A DNA stretch of 64,000 nt from Scortum barcoo (Eukaryota > Chordata > Actinopteri > Centrarchiformes > Terapontidae): assembly GCA_023238725.1 (NCBI GenBank), contig CM041531.1, positions 4,816,153-4,880,152 on the forward strand, given 5' to 3'. The notes under the pieces are model-generated. The model ran no database searches and was not told the DNA's origin. It saw only the letters and a program-made list of their open reading frames with translations. Below, piece after piece: positions 40,622-55,600 of this stretch (positions are counted from its first letter, which is position 1; every line of letters begins with the position of its first letter). Both the position numbers and the translations under genes were made by a program.

Positions 40622-43600
40622 ATGAGTGTTTGTGTGGAGGAAGAGGAGGACAGATCAGAGTCTCCAGGATCCAGCTGTCTGTCTATGAAGAGTGATCTGT
40701 CCAAAGATTTTCCTCCACACTTCAGTAATGAACCTGGACCATCAGACACAAAGTAAGAGACTGTTTTTAACTGTAAACTGACCTGATGGAGATAAAATGT
40801 TCTTGCTAAAAGATTTATATTCATGATGCAGAACTATTAGTTCAGATACTGTTTCAAACTAAAATGGATCTTATTTTATTTCTGTGGAAAAACACCAGAG
40901 AACCTCCATTTCAGAATTTAAACTTCAAGAAAAACTTCATATATTTTTGTCCTCATGTAGAAGTCATTGTAATTCTTTGAAATTATTCAGAATCTGAAAG
41001 AAAGTTCTTCAAATGTGAAGTTCATTTTCTCATATTTGTCCTCAGAACATGTTGTTGTTTGGCTCTTCTCAGATCAGCTGTTCTCATCTAACGATGCATC
41101 TTGAATCAGTTCATATCATAATTCTGCAACATGAGGTGAAAAAGCATTTGTAGAAAAGCTTTGCTCATCTTGATTCTGTGTGTTGAAGCTTTGAGTTTGT
41201 TCTTTTCACTACTTTTGTCAAATATTGTGAAAATTCAAAGGTCCACTTACTAAAGATTGAGAGCTTCCAGCTGAAAGCTTTGAATCATTAGTAAGTGGAC
41301 CTTAAAACAATAAAGGACTTAATGAGCTCTCTTTAATGGAGACTTTTACTGTGAGTTTGTCTTAATAACAAACTACAAGCAGATCACTAAATGTTTAATA
41401 AGACTGAAATAAAAGAAACAATCATTTTTATTACAGACTGAATCCTGAATTCAGACAGAAAAGTAAAAACACTTTGACTTTTCTCTGTGACCATCTGAGC
41501 TTCCAGACAGTGTGGACAAATCTGATATTTTAAACAACAACCAACAAATCATTTTAGTGATAAAGAAATGTCTTCACAGAAAGAGGAAGAGGAGTCATGT
41601 TTCTGTGAAGGAGCAGCCGTCCTGCTGTGCTTCGTGTCAGGACGTCCTGAAGGATCCAGTCTCTACCAGCTGTGGACACTGGTTCTGCAGACAGTGCATC
41701 ACCTCATACTGGGACCAGTCTGCTTCATCAGGAGACTCCTCCTGTCCCCAGTGTGGAGAAAGATCCAGAACAAGAGCTGGACTGCAGACAGCCAGTCAGA
41801 CCAGCAGTGTACAAAGTAAGACTGAACATCTGTCTGCTGCTGTCATCATGTCTGAAAACAACGACCTGTTGTTTGAACACATTTGTTGTTTCATACAGCA
41901 CGAACATTTAAGATCATTATAAATATCTTTAAATTTAAAGTTCATTTAAAGCCTTAGACACAACATGAGCCTCAGACTGTGAACAACAGCTCACATTAAC
42001 TTTCCTGCCAACGTCTCCTTCTTCTCTAACTTACAAACAGACGTCTCATCCTGCAGAGCGACTTGTTGAACAAGCGAGCAAACAAACATCCACTGAGGAA
42101 AAGTGCACCGCTAACATCAGTTAGCAGGCTTCAGTAGATAATTAAAGAGCTCATAAGCTGCAGCACATTTAACAGTTTAAAAACCTTCCTGCTGATATCA
42201 ACACTGGTTATTCCAGATGTTAAACTAGGTGCTCACTTCACCACCTCTGCTAATAAAACACTGTCTGTCCTTCGTTTGTACGCTGCAGTTTATAACATGT
42301 TAACTTTGTCTTTTGTTGTTTTTCTGCACGTTGTTGTGTCAAACCATGAATTCATGCATCTCCGGCTGATGTGGCTCTGACTGGTAACATGTCAATAGAA
42401 ACCAACCTGAGATGATCTCTTAACTCAAACCAAAGCCACGTCTGTAGCTAAACTGACTGGATCAACACTGTCTGTGCTGATGAGCAGAGAGAAAGCTCTG
42501 TGTTTAAAGATGAAGATTTAGATGAAGAGCTGCTGAGGCTCAGCCTGTCGCCTCTGCTGTCAATCAAACACCAACACATTTCTGAAATTTCACCAAATAA
42601 CTTTGTCTTCCCTTAAATAATAAAAAATATCAACAATAAATGTAAAAATCACTTTGATGCTTTTTTACTTGATTCAGGTGGACTTTATGAAATTGATGTC
42701 TTCATAGGTTCATATAAGAATTGTTTTTATGTTAGCAATGAAAACCATACAATTTTTTGTCTTTACCCTCACATTTTTTCTTCTCTTTCAGCAGATAGTG
42801 GTCTTCAGGAGGTTTTAGATGAATATAACGATCAGTCTGAAGAGGAGATGTGAACATGTGACTGAAGGAACTGATGAAGCAGGAAGTGGAAGTCTCCTCA
42901 ACAGGATCTACACTGAGCTCTACATCACAGAGGGACAGAGTGAAGAGGTTAATACACAACATGAGGTGAGGCAGCTTGAGAAAACTTCCAAGATGAAGAC
43001 CCTCCATGAAACTCCAATCAAGTGCCACGACATCTTTAAAGGCCTTATCTGACCAACAGAAACACATCAGAGTGGTTCTGACGAACGGCGTCGCTGGTGT
43101 TGGAAAAACCTTCTCAGTGCAGAAGTTCACTCTGGACTGGGCAGAGGGTTTGGAAAACCAAGATGTCAGTCTGCTGATCCTGTTTTCATTCAGGGAGCTG
43201 AACTTGATCAAAGATGAGCAGTACAGTCTTCTCATGCTGCTCCATGTTTTCCATCCAACATTACAGAAGGTCACAGCAGAGCAGCTCGCTGTCTGTAAAC
43301 TTTTGTTCATCTTTGACGGCCTGGATGAAAGCAGACTTTCATTGGATTTCTACAACAGAGAGGTTTTGTCTGATGTCACACAGAAGTCATCAGTCAATGT
43401 GCTGTTAACAAACCTCATCAAGGGGAATCTGCTTCCCTCGGCTCTCGTCTGGATAACTTCCCGACCTGCAGCAGCCAATCAGATCCCTCCTGAATATGTG
43501 GACAGGTTAACAGAAGTACAAGGCTTCACTGACGCCCAGAAGGAGGAGTACTTCAGGAGGAGATTCAGTGATGAAGATCTGTCCAGCAGAATCATCTCAC

Positions 43601-46600
43601 ACATCAAGACATCCAGGACTCTCCACATCATGTGTCAAATCCCAGTCTTCTGCTGGATCACTGCTACAGTTCTGGACCACATGTTGACTACAGACCAGAG
43701 AGGAGAGCTGCCCAAGACCCTGACTGACCTGTACTCACACTTCCTGCTGGTTCAGACAAAGAGGAAGAAGCAGAAGTATGATGAGGGACATGAGACGAGT
43801 CCACAGGAGCTGATGGAGGCTGACAGGGAAGTTCTTCTGAAGCTGGGGAGGCTGGCGTTTGAACATCTGGAGAAAGGAAACATCATGTTCTACCAAGAAG
43901 ACCTGGAGCAGTGTGGACTTGATGTCACAGAGGCCTCGGTGTACTCAGGAGTTTGTACAGAGATCTTCAAAAGAGAGTGTGTGATCTTCCAGAAAACAGT
44001 CTACTGCTTTGTTCATCTGAGCATTCAGGAGTTTCTGGCTGCAGTCTACATGTTCCACTGTTACACCAACAAGAACACAAAGGTACTGGAGGATTTCCAG
44101 GAGAAAGACTGGAGATACTCAAGATACAGTAGTGACTCATCTCTGGATAACTTCCTGAGGAGAGCCATGCAGAAATCCCTTAAAAGTGAAAATGGTCACC
44201 TTGACCTGTTTGTTCGCTTCCTTCATGGCCTCTCTCTGGAGACCAACCAGAGACTCTTAAGAGGCCTGCTGGGTCAGACAGACAACAGTCCAGAAATCAT
44301 CCAGAGAGCCATCAACAACCTGAAGGAGATGAACAGTGATAAGATCTCTCCAGAGAGAAGCATCAACGTCTTCCACTGTCTGACAGAAATAAACGACCAC
44401 TCAGTACATCAGGAGATCCAAGAGTTCCTGAAGTCAGAGAACAAGATCAGAGAAGAAACTCTCTGAGATCCACTGCTCAGCTCTGGCCTACATGCTGCAG
44501 ATGTCAGAGGAGGTTCTGGATGAGTTGGACCTGACCAAGTACAACACACCAGATCGAGGCACGACAGAGACTGATTCCAGCTGTGAGGAACTGCAGAAAG
44601 GCTCTGTAAGTCCAGATGTGATTAACAATATAAATCAGTGTAGATCAGTAGTTTAGTTCTTCAAATATACAAAATATACATATTTTAAAAATCTTTAAAT
44701 TGTGTTTCACCTGGTTATTATTATATTATATTATATTATATTATATTATATTATATTATATTATATTATATTATATTATATTATATTATATTATCAGCTG
44801 TATTTTCAGAGGATTATGTATACCTGTAAAATTACAGCTAAGGTAGGCTATTGATTTTAGAAGCATGTTATGTTTTAAAATTACTTTTACATCCCAACAG
44901 CAATCAATAAATTAAATCCTTTTTCACAAAAAAGAAAATTACTGTATCTGTAACTGTCACAGGCCTGCAATAATGATTTGCTGGCCTACCTGCCCAGTTT
45001 CCTGTCTGCCTGTGTGTGTTTATTGTGCACAAACAGAGTCTTTTACAAGGCTAGGTCGCTAAAGCTAGCAAACTGGTTCTATAAGACTGGCAGAGAAAGA
45101 AAGCACAGAATTAGGAAAGGCTACAACCAAAAAGAAATTAGATGAAGCAAGAGGTCAAACCAGAGTCAACACCAGTACGACTTTTCAACGATGGTGAGAA
45201 CTGAGGGAAGTGAAGTGTCTGAAAAGTGACGCTGTGAGAACTAATAACAGCCACGATGGTTGTTTATGTTCATTATAATTAATGTTAGGTGTTTTTAAAG
45301 ATGAATGAGACATGAGCCAGGTGGATATAATTAGTGATGGTAACGATGTGCTGTGCTCCTCTCTCCAACGCTCTCTCGTGGACTCGTCCTCCAGCAGTAG
45401 TCAGGCAGTGTATGTTCATGTGTTTTGGGGGAGTGGCTTTGGAGGGAGACCTGAAGGGAGGGGCTGGTTTCAAAATCTAGTTTACTGTTGCTGGTTTCTC
45501 CAGTGTTGCCTTGCCCAACTTTAATGAACACAGTTATTCTATTTATTTCTAATATTTGTCACATTTCTACAGATTTTTCTTCTATTTGTCTTCCTTTGGG
45601 TGGTGGAGGCAGACATGCAACCCTGATAAAACAAATGAAGGACTTTAAAGGTTGTGATTTTCTAGTTTTATCTGTTTAAATTACAACATATAGCAGTATC
45701 TTACAGTTATCAGTTATTATTACCTGAGAAAGTTCTGCAAGGTGTCTTTACTGTCAGCATACAAAACCCTCTGTCTTTAGACCCTTGATTTGGATGAAGA
45801 CAAACTCTGCCCAACAAAATCCTTTTACGGGAAAAAAAAAAGAGCAAACCATTAAATAAATGTCAAGTGTACAGAATGAATGAACAAAAATATGACCATA
45901 TATAAGATTTCCAGGAGGAAATTGAGTATTTTCAGGTAGAAGTAGTAGTAGTACTCACAGTAGTCTTTAAATCGGGTATATAACTTTTGGAGTAGGTGCA
46001 GTGGTGAGCACCGTCAGTTCACAACAAGAGGGTTCGAACACAGTGACATAAGATTAGATGAACCACTGATGTGAAAATCAAAGGGTCATCTAAACAGGGA
46101 ATGTTAAACTGTTTTGACATCAAATGCATGAAGTAAAAAGTTTCATCTTTCATGATAACATATTTTGTAATTTATCTATTATGACAGACTTTCTGGCTGT
46201 CGACTCTCAGAGACTCACTGTGAAGTTGTGGTCTCAGCTCTGAAGTCCAACCCCTCCCATCTGAGAGAGCTGGACCTGAGTGACAACAACCTGCAGGATT
46301 CAGGAGTGAAGCTGCTGTCTGCTGGACTGGAAGAGTCCAAACTGTAGACTGGAGACTCTGAGGTCAGTTCACTGACTGTACATTATGTAGTTTTTTTTTT
46401 TTTATTCAATTTAAATCTTTGACTGATGTTTAAAATTTTTGATTAATAAAATTTCAGGAATTGTCTGAGCACAGATTTGAAGAAATGTTCTGTCTTTCCA
46501 AATGGTTGAACAACTGGTAGAGTAACAAAAAGTAGAAAAATTTTTGACACGACAGTTTTTCAGCTTCAGCTTCCACAGACTCACATTGTGGTCCATCAGT

Positions 46601-49600
46601 CAGTGGAAATGATGTCAGTACTGATGAAGATATGAAGGAGGTTGTTGAAGATCTGATGAGTTAAAACAGGCTGCAGAGTGTTTGAGTTTCTGTTTAAACA
46701 GAGAGAAACACAGGTTAGATAAAGAAAAAATGATACATGAATGCAACGGTCAGAAAAGGTGAAGTAAGGAACTGTGATGATCTTCATGGTATCAGAAGCT
46801 GATGTGGCTGATACAGAGTCAACCCACACAGCTGCTGTGGTGTGTATTAAACCAGAGCTAAGAGTAATAAACAGCAGTCTAACACGTCACAATAAAGCAG
46901 GATTCAAGGTCTGTTTGAGGATTTGAAAAAATAAGCTGGAGGAGAAAAAAGACTGTAATTATGTCATGATCTAAAGAAATCAAGTAAATATTTAGTGTTT
47001 GACATTGTCTCCTTGTTGAGCTGCAGTGAAGGAATAGCAACTTAATGAGGGAATTTCATCCTAAAGAGCCTGTGAATTTAGTAGACACCCACTTGATTTG
47101 ATGACTTCAGACTGCTGAAGCTTCGTAGCAGCGTAACTTATAAAGTCATTTCTTACAGTGTAGTTGTGTTAGGAAGGGAGCACTTCACACTCACACAGTA
47201 TGGACAGGAAGAATGATTACTGCCACCAAAAAATCTTTAATGTACATATGACTTGTGGCATGACATTTTGGAGGAATAAAAATTCAGAAGAAGGTTACGT
47301 ATGTAATAAATGAAATAATGAACCGTTTTTAGTCCAACATGTGTGATTTGATATTTCTCCTCCAATTCAAGGATTCAAGGATTCAAGGATTGTTTATTGT
47401 CATTCCAACACAAGTTAAACATGGGATGGAACGAGATTATCTACCCTGGTCCCGGTGCAAGTGCCCAATAAGTAAGTAGGATAAGTAAGGATATAAGTAG
47501 TATAAAAAAGTAGAATAGTACAAAATAAACAAGGTAGAATAAGCGGTGGGGGGTGGCAGCAGGGGCTACAGGGGTCCTCCAGAGTTCAGCAGTCTTCACA
47601 GCTTCCGGGAAGAAGCTGTTCCTCAGTCTGGTGGTCCTGCTCTTAATGCTCCGCAGCCTCCTGCCTGAGGGGAGGGGGACAAACAGTGCGTGTGCATTGG
47701 GGTCCTTCATGATGCAGGAGGCCCGTTTCCTGCATCTGGAGGTGTAGATGTCTGTGGTGGTGGGTAGACTGCGTCCCACAGTCCTCTGTGCAGCCTTCAC
47801 CACCCTCTGCAGAGCCTTCTTCTCTGCCGCCGAGCAGCTGCCGTGCCACACGATGATGCAGGAGGACAGGACGCTCTCCACCACACATCTGTAGAAGGAG
47901 GTCAGGAACTGAGCTCCCCAGCCCGGCGCGCCTCAGCCTCCTGAGGAAGTAGAGGCGCTGATGTGCCTTCCTAATCAGACAGGAAGTGTTCTTGCTCCAG
48001 GTGAGGTCGTCAGAGATGTGTACGCCCAGGTACCTGAAGCTGGAGACCACTTCCACCGCAGTCCCTCCGATGTACAGGGGAGAGGGGAGGTGTCTGCCCC
48101 TTCTGAAGTCCACGATCATCTCCTTGGTCTTCTTCACGTTGATGCAGAGGTTGTTTTGTCTGCACCAACCCTCCAGGTGTTCCACCTCCTGCCTGTAGTC
48201 GGACTCGTCGTTGTTAGCGATCCGTCCCACCACAGCTGTGTCATCCGCGAACTTCACGATCAGACAGCTTCGGATGTATTGCTGAGCAGTCGTATGTGAG
48301 CAGGGTGAACAGGAGGGGGCTCAGCACACAGCCCTGGGGGGAGCCGGTGCTGAGGGTGATGGAGGAGGAGGAGAAGTCATGGATCCTCACAGACTGCGGT
48401 CTGTCTGTCAGAAAGTCCAGGACCCAGTTACACAGGGTGAGGCTCAGTCCAAGTGTTGTGAGTTTCTGGACCAGGGTCTGCGGTATGATTGTGTTGAACG
48501 CTGAGGTGAAATCCACAAAGAGCAGGCGGACATAAGAGTCTTTGTTCTCTAAGTGGGTGAGGGCTGTGTGGACCACAGAAGAAATGGCGTCCTCTGTGGA
48601 TCTATTCCAGACTTGACTGAGATCAGCAGCTTGTTATTAATCTGTGCTGACATGAATCGGTGTGTGAATGTTGTGGTGACATTTGGATGATGTCTGTAGA
48701 AGGCTGACATGATGATGATCCACAATAACACAATGACAAAGTCTCTCTACTCAATTTATGGAAAAGTTCATTGATCATCAATTTGTAATGCTTTAAAACT
48801 TGTACACATCCGACTGGATTATAAATTGATTTTTATCTACATCACTGATTCTTTATTCAGATGAGGAACTCTTTAGCTGTTCTTCTCTGGCCTCAGCTCA
48901 GATTGAGGAAGTCAACCCCTTGATCAGAGAAGCTGGCTCGGCACCCTCAACAAGCTGCAATTCAGGTACCTCCTAGAGAAGCTGGAGTGAGTTACAACAA
49001 GCTCAGGATTCAGGAGTGAAGCTGCTGTGTGGTTTTCTGGAGATTCCACACTGTAGAGCTCTTGCAGACTCTGAGGTCAGTTCACTGACTCTCTGTTACA
49101 AATTGTAGATCTTAATTGTGCTGGTAATTTAACATCTGTAAAGACTCTGAATTCAATCTGTTCTCTGAAGTACTTTGATTGACTTAAATACATGGCTTAT
49201 TTTCCATGAATTGTTAAACTAAATTATTGATTTTCTTTGATTTCAGTTGTGCAGCCACAAAGTAATGTTGAAATTCTTAGGAAAATGTCCACTCTTGAAC
49301 ATTAAATCAAATTAATGTTAATTTTGGTAAATAGTGACATCTGTAAAGAGAGAAAATCTTCTCTGAACTAGTATTTGTTTTAAATTGATATGGTTATTTT
49401 CCTGAAGAAAAAATTATTGATTTTCTTTAGATTTCCATGTGTTTTCACAAATAATGTCTGATCGTGTTGACCTTGGTTCTTCAGGAAAAACACACACATT
49501 CTCACATCTGTTTGGATAATAAATTATTTTTATCTACATCTTTTTTTCACTGGCCTCATTGACTGTAGGTTGTCAGAGATCAGCTGTGCTTCACTGGCCT

Positions 49601-52600
49601 CAGCTCTGAAGTCCCATCCCATCTGAGAGAGCTGGAGCTGAGAGACAACAAGCTGCCTCAGGATTCAGGAGTGACAACCTGCTGATTCTGAAGCTGCTGG
49701 AAGCTGCTGTGTGGTCTTCTGGAGAGTCCACACTGTAGACTGCAGACTCTGAGGTCAGACACCATTTTTTACTTCTGTGCTGAGATTAATATGATGTGAA
49801 AGTTGTGGTGACACTAAACTGCAGACATAAGGCTGATATTATACTGATCCACACTGAGTATCTTCATGCTAAAGTCCATTTTCTTCTAAAGTGGCAGACC
49901 AATGTTGATTTTCTTCTTCGGTGGTTTAGTCCATTGACTGTGGCTGTGTGAGACCAACGGCTGCCTGGCGCTCCAGTAGTTGGCGCTGTGTGAGACGGCT
50001 GCCTCTGGCGCTGTGTGAGAGCTCTCCAGTTTCAGCTCTCAGCTTTTTTTAACCAGTTTTTTTTACTTCTTCTTCTTTACTCTTCTTGTGAAGAGATTGT
50101 GTGTTTTATATACAAATGGATATTTTCAACTTTAATATGCAACCAAGAGCCAGTTTCCTCTTATTCACAGGAGGAACTGCTGGCTCTGCGAACAAAGGGA
50201 CGAACCGGGATACGACACGCCATCCCGGCGGAGCTGAGGAGGAGACCCCGGGGCTGCAAGGCCGGGGCTAAGCTAAACCTAAGAGCCAACTTATTCACGG
50301 GAGGAACTGCTCTGAACAAAGGACGAACTGGGATACGAATACGAACTCCGGCGGAGCTGAGAGAGGGACCCAGGGCTACATGAGCTAAGCATCGAACGCT
50401 ACAAACCATCGATTCCCTCCGTCATCATGGGGAATGTGAACTCGCTGCTGCCGAACAAGATAGACGAGCTGTCCGCACTGAACAACCAGCGGATCTGGGA
50501 GAGCAGCTTGTTCATACCGGGAGAGCAGCTTACGGAGACATGAACCACCTAGCTGAACTGGGATTCACCTAGTACCAGATGCTAATGCTGGACGTGGAGG
50601 CTGCTGGAAAAGCAAAGGTGGGGGACTCACATGTATGTCAACAACCGCTGTGAGAGAAATATCTGGGGGACAGAGACACTGGTGTGAAGAGGCGACCTCG
50701 GGAAAAGCAAAGGTGCTGACTCACTCATTATCTCGAGGGGGTTCAGTCACGTGATCACCGCTGTGTTTACATCTCCTCCGAGAGCGGACGACAGCCATTT
50801 TGTGAGAAACGTGATCACCTCTGTGTTCCTAGCACGGTCTCCGAGAGCGGACGCAGCCACATGATCATCTGTGGGGACTTTAACCATGCTACTTTGGACT
50901 CTCTTTGTCTGTTTCATTAATGGGAGGTTGTAGACTGTCCGACCAGAGGTTGTAACTGTCCAACTGCCAGGAAACAATTGATCTGCTCAGCACAACTGTT
51001 ATCTGCTGTATGTTACGGGACGGGATGCATACAGATCTGACTCCCCTCCCCCCACTACTGGGAAGTCTGATCACTCACAACCTGGTCCACCTACAGCCAC
51101 TGTATACCCCCCTGGTCCAAAAGCAACCGGTGACAACAAGATCAGTCAGGAGATGGTCCCCTGAGAAAGAAAGTGCCTTGAGAGACTGCTTTAACACCAC
51201 AGTCTGGGATGTGCTGTTGAACCCGCTGGTTGAGGACATAGAGGGGATGAACCTGTCTGACTTATTACCTGTGGTGAACTTCTGCGCGGACGTGGTCTCC
51301 CCTGTCAAGACTGTCCGCTACAATATACACAAGCCTGGGTCTGACGGAAGTCAATGACTGTCCCTCAACAAGACTGCACTGCTCTAGCACCTGACAGCAG
51401 GATTGAAAGAATGAACTGTGTGAAGGAAGCCATGGTACAGCTACAGGAGAAAGGTGGAGCAGAAGCTAACATGAGGGACGGGAAGGTGTAAGGAGACTCA
51501 CAGGTCTCAACACAAAGACCAGAGCCATAAACCAGGGGACAATGGAGAGGGCAAACAAGAAGAAGGAACTTCAAGCAGGGAAACACTTCAACCAGTGGAA
51601 GGAACAAGCCAAGGAACAGCTTGAAGGAAGCAGGGACAGCTGGGAAGGTGTGAAAGTGGGCAGCAACATGAGGACTGGGAGGTCTGGGAAGACCATCACA
51701 GGTCTCAACACAAAGACCAAAGCCGTAGGGGGGACAATGGAGAGGGCAAACAAACTGAATGACTTCTTCAAGAGGTTCATGACCACCCCGCCTGCCCCCC
51801 CACCCCCGCCCTCACCACAGCCACCCCACCCTCTCCCCTCCACACACCTCCCCCAGACACCACAACACCACCCTCCTCCTCCCCCACATCAACACAATCG
51901 CCACTCATCACCACATAACCAGGACCAGGTCAGAGGACAGCTGAGGAAGCCTCCCACCCAGGAATAGCCGCAGGCCCAGTGTGTGTGTCCAAGACTACTA
52001 CTGAAGACCTGCGCAGCAGAACTGGGGGAACCACTACAACGGATCTTCAACCTCAGCCTGCAGATTGGGAGAGTGCCCACCCTCTGGAAGACATCCCGCA
52101 TCGTTCCAGTTCCGAAGAAGAACCGGCCCAGCGAGCTGAATGACTTCCGACCAGTGGCACTCACTTCACATCTGATGAAGACGTTGGAGCGGCTCTTCCT
52201 CAGCCTCCTCAGACCCCAGGTGCAACACGCCCAGGATCGCCTGCAGTTCGCCTACCAACAACCAGGTGTTGGTGTGGAGGATGCCATCCTCTACCTGCTC
52301 CATCGAGCCCACTCCCATCTGGATAAGGGAAGCGGCACAGTGAGGATTCTTTTCTTTTTTTTGGACTTCTCTTCAGTCTTCAGTGCCTTCAATACCATCC
52401 AGCCCCTCTGCTTCCGGGACAAACTGAGCAGGATGGGAGTGGACCCCCAGCTGATGGACTGGATCTCCGATTACCTCACTGGCAGACCACCACAGTATGT
52501 CGGGCTGAAGGACATCACGTCCTGACACGGTGGTCAGCAGCACTGGAGCCCCCCAGGGCACAGTGCTGGCCCTCTCTCTCACCCTGCCCTCTTCTCTTCA

Positions 52601-55600
52601 CCCTGTACACCTCAGCTACAACTCGGAGCTGTGTCATATTCAGAAATACGCTGATGGACACGACAGCCATCGTTGGGTGCATCAGGGATGACAGAGAGGA
52701 GGAGTATCGGAGACTGGTAGGGGTAGGGGCTGCGCATGGTGCCACACTAACCACCTACAGCTAACAGCTCTAAACAGCTACTTTGGGAGGTCCACCAAGG
52801 AGCTGGGTTGGGAGCTCGACTTTGGGAGGAGCAGTCAGTCCTGGAGGCTGAGGTGGAGGACAGTGGACTCTACCAGATACCTCGGGCTATGGATGGACAA
52901 TAAACTAAACTGGACTGGACAACGCTGCACACCAGCCACCTGTATGGGAAGACACAAAGCAGGATGTACTTCCTAAGGAGACTGCGGTCCTTCAACATCT
53001 GCAGCAAACTTCTGCAGATGTTTTACCAGTGTCCTCTTTTGCCATGTTTTACCTGTGGTACTGGATCCAAAAAGGACACAAACTGTGGATGCCAGTGTCA
53101 GGCTCTACACTGTGGTACTTTGGTGTGCTGGGGGGACACATCCACTGGACATACATCCAGACCGGCTCTGGATAAACTGATCAGTGGCTGGTGACGGTGG
53201 CAGAGTCGAGGACTCTCTGGACGGTGGCAAGGACTCTGGATATTATGGACATACAATGCCAGCCACCCTCTGCACACCGTCATCAGCAACCAGAGGAGCC
53301 TGTTCAGTGAAAGACTGCTCCTTCCCAAGTGCAGGACCAACAGGCTCAAGAACTCCTTTGTCCATCATGCCATCACACTCTACAACTCCTCACAAGGGGG
53401 GAGGAGGACATAGAGTAGGGGTGCAGCCAGGGGTAGTAGCCATTGTACATTTTTTGTACAACACTTACATACACACCACTTTTCCCCACATAACCCCATG
53501 CAATAATGTGCAATAATTTTAATTTATAACACTTAACTTATACTTATACTATACAAAGCCATAACTTTGCCATAATTTATTTCATACATACTCAGCTCTT
53601 TCTATTTACTTACTTATAGTATTTTATTCCCATTCTTTATATTTTGTATTTTAAGTACTTACTGTTTTATTTTTCAACTGTGTGCTTCTATACCTGTATG
53701 CTGCTGGAAACGTAAATTTCCCTGAGGGAGTCATCCCAAAGGGATCAATAAAGTCAAGTCTAAGTCTAAGTCTAAGTCTAAAACCTGAATATAACAAGAA
53801 AAATCCTCCACTGGATAATTCACTCTGAACCTCTTCAACAACTGATTTTCATCTAATATTCACCAACATATATTTTAATTAAATGAGACAATAACAAATA
53901 TATTCAGTTTTTCCAACGTTGTTAAGAAGCTATTTGATACTTGTACTAACTGAATAGTTTAAACTGAAGATGCTTTGATTTCATGGCTCCTCTGTTCCTA
54001 AAATAAATATTGTAGATGTCTTTTGTTCACATTTCTCCAAAATTCATCCTGACATATTTGGTTTCTTTGGAAACTTTGGGATCTTGAGTCCAAACTTCAG
54101 TCAGTTTCTGTGAGTTTTTCTTGTGTTTGTTTGTCTGCACAACATGAGTTAGTATAGATGGAGCCACTGGTGGAGCTGGCAGAGTTTAAGAGGTGAAGTC
54201 ACTTCGTCTTTATTGAAGTAGCAGCACGTTGTCATTAATATTAATGAGAGCTCTTTTTCACTTTCTGTATTTGACAGTTTTGAAGCTGCATCCTGTTGGG
54301 TTCAAGGTGTTTGGAGTTTCCATTTTCTAAACTTCTACTTTCTAAACCTTCTTCAGCTCTGAACAGATTATTAAACACTGAATGATTTCAAACAGGAACA
54401 CTGTTTTCTAAAGTCACATCATTTATTCTTTATTCAGATTGAGGGATCTCTGCAGTTTGTCAGAGATCAGCTGTGCTTCTCTGGCCTCAGCTCTGAAGTC
54501 CAACCCCTCCCATTCTGAGAGAGCTGGAGCTGAGTCTCAACAAGCTGCAGGATTCAGGAGTGAAACTGCTGTGTGGTTTTCTGGAGAGTCCACACTGTAG
54601 ACTGCAGACTCTGAGGTCAGACACCATTTTTTACTTCTGTGCTGAGATTAATATGATGTGAAAGTTGTGGTGACACTAAACTGCAGACATAAGGCTGATA
54701 TTATACTGATCCACACTGAGTATCTTCATGCTAAAGTCCATTTTCTTCTTCAGTGGTTTAGTCCATCTACTGTGGCAGAGCAATGTTGAGCTCCACATTT
54801 AAAACCTGAATATAACAAGAAAAATCCTCCACTGGATAATTCACTCTGAACCTCTTCAACACCTGATTTTCATCATATTTTGACCTCAAATATTTTCAGT
54901 AAATGATCATAAAAATACACAAATGTAATGAAAAAATAGATAATCTCAATTTCAACTGTCAGATAATAACAAATATATTCAGTTTTTCCAACATTGTTAA
55001 TGAAGCTATTTGATACTTGTACTAACTGAATAGTTTAAACTGAAGATGCTTTGATTTTATGGCTCCTCTGTTCCTAAAATAAATATTGTAGATGTCTTTT
55101 GTTCACATTTGTCCAAAATTCATCCTGTCATATTTGGTTTCTTTGGAAACTTTGGGATCTTGAGTCCAAACTTCAGTCAGTTTCTGTGAGTTTTTCTTTG
55201 TGTTTGTCTGCACAACATGAGTTAGTATAGATGGAACTCAGCATGTATAATTCCCTATATGACTGATGATGATGTTCTCTGTACATGTGGCATCTATTGC
55301 ACGTCTGTCCGTCCCAGGGAGAGGGATCCCTCATCTGTGGCTCTTCCTCAGGTTTCTTCTTTTTCCCATAAAGGCTTTTTTTGAAGTTTTTCCTGACTCG
55401 GTTCGAGGGTCTAAGGACAGAGGGTGTCACAACTGTACAGATTGTAAAGCCCTCCGAGGCAAACAATGTTTGTGATTTTGGGCTCTAAATAAATAAATTT
55501 GAATTTGAAATTTGAATGGAGCCACTGGTGGAGCTGGCAGAGTTTAAGAGGTGAAGTCACTTCGTCTTTATTGAAGTAGCAGCACGTTGTCATTAATATT

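Noticed and set aside
42732..43310. 192-codon minus-strand frame over the NACHT exon
   Set aside because: Antisense shadow of the strongly conserved plus-strand NACHT sequence.
50161..50409. 82-residue minus-strand frame and the matching plus-strand frame at 50015-50383
   Set aside because: Both lie in the 5' part of the LINE at 49.9-53.8 kb; the plus frame is LINE sequence and the minus frame is its shadow.
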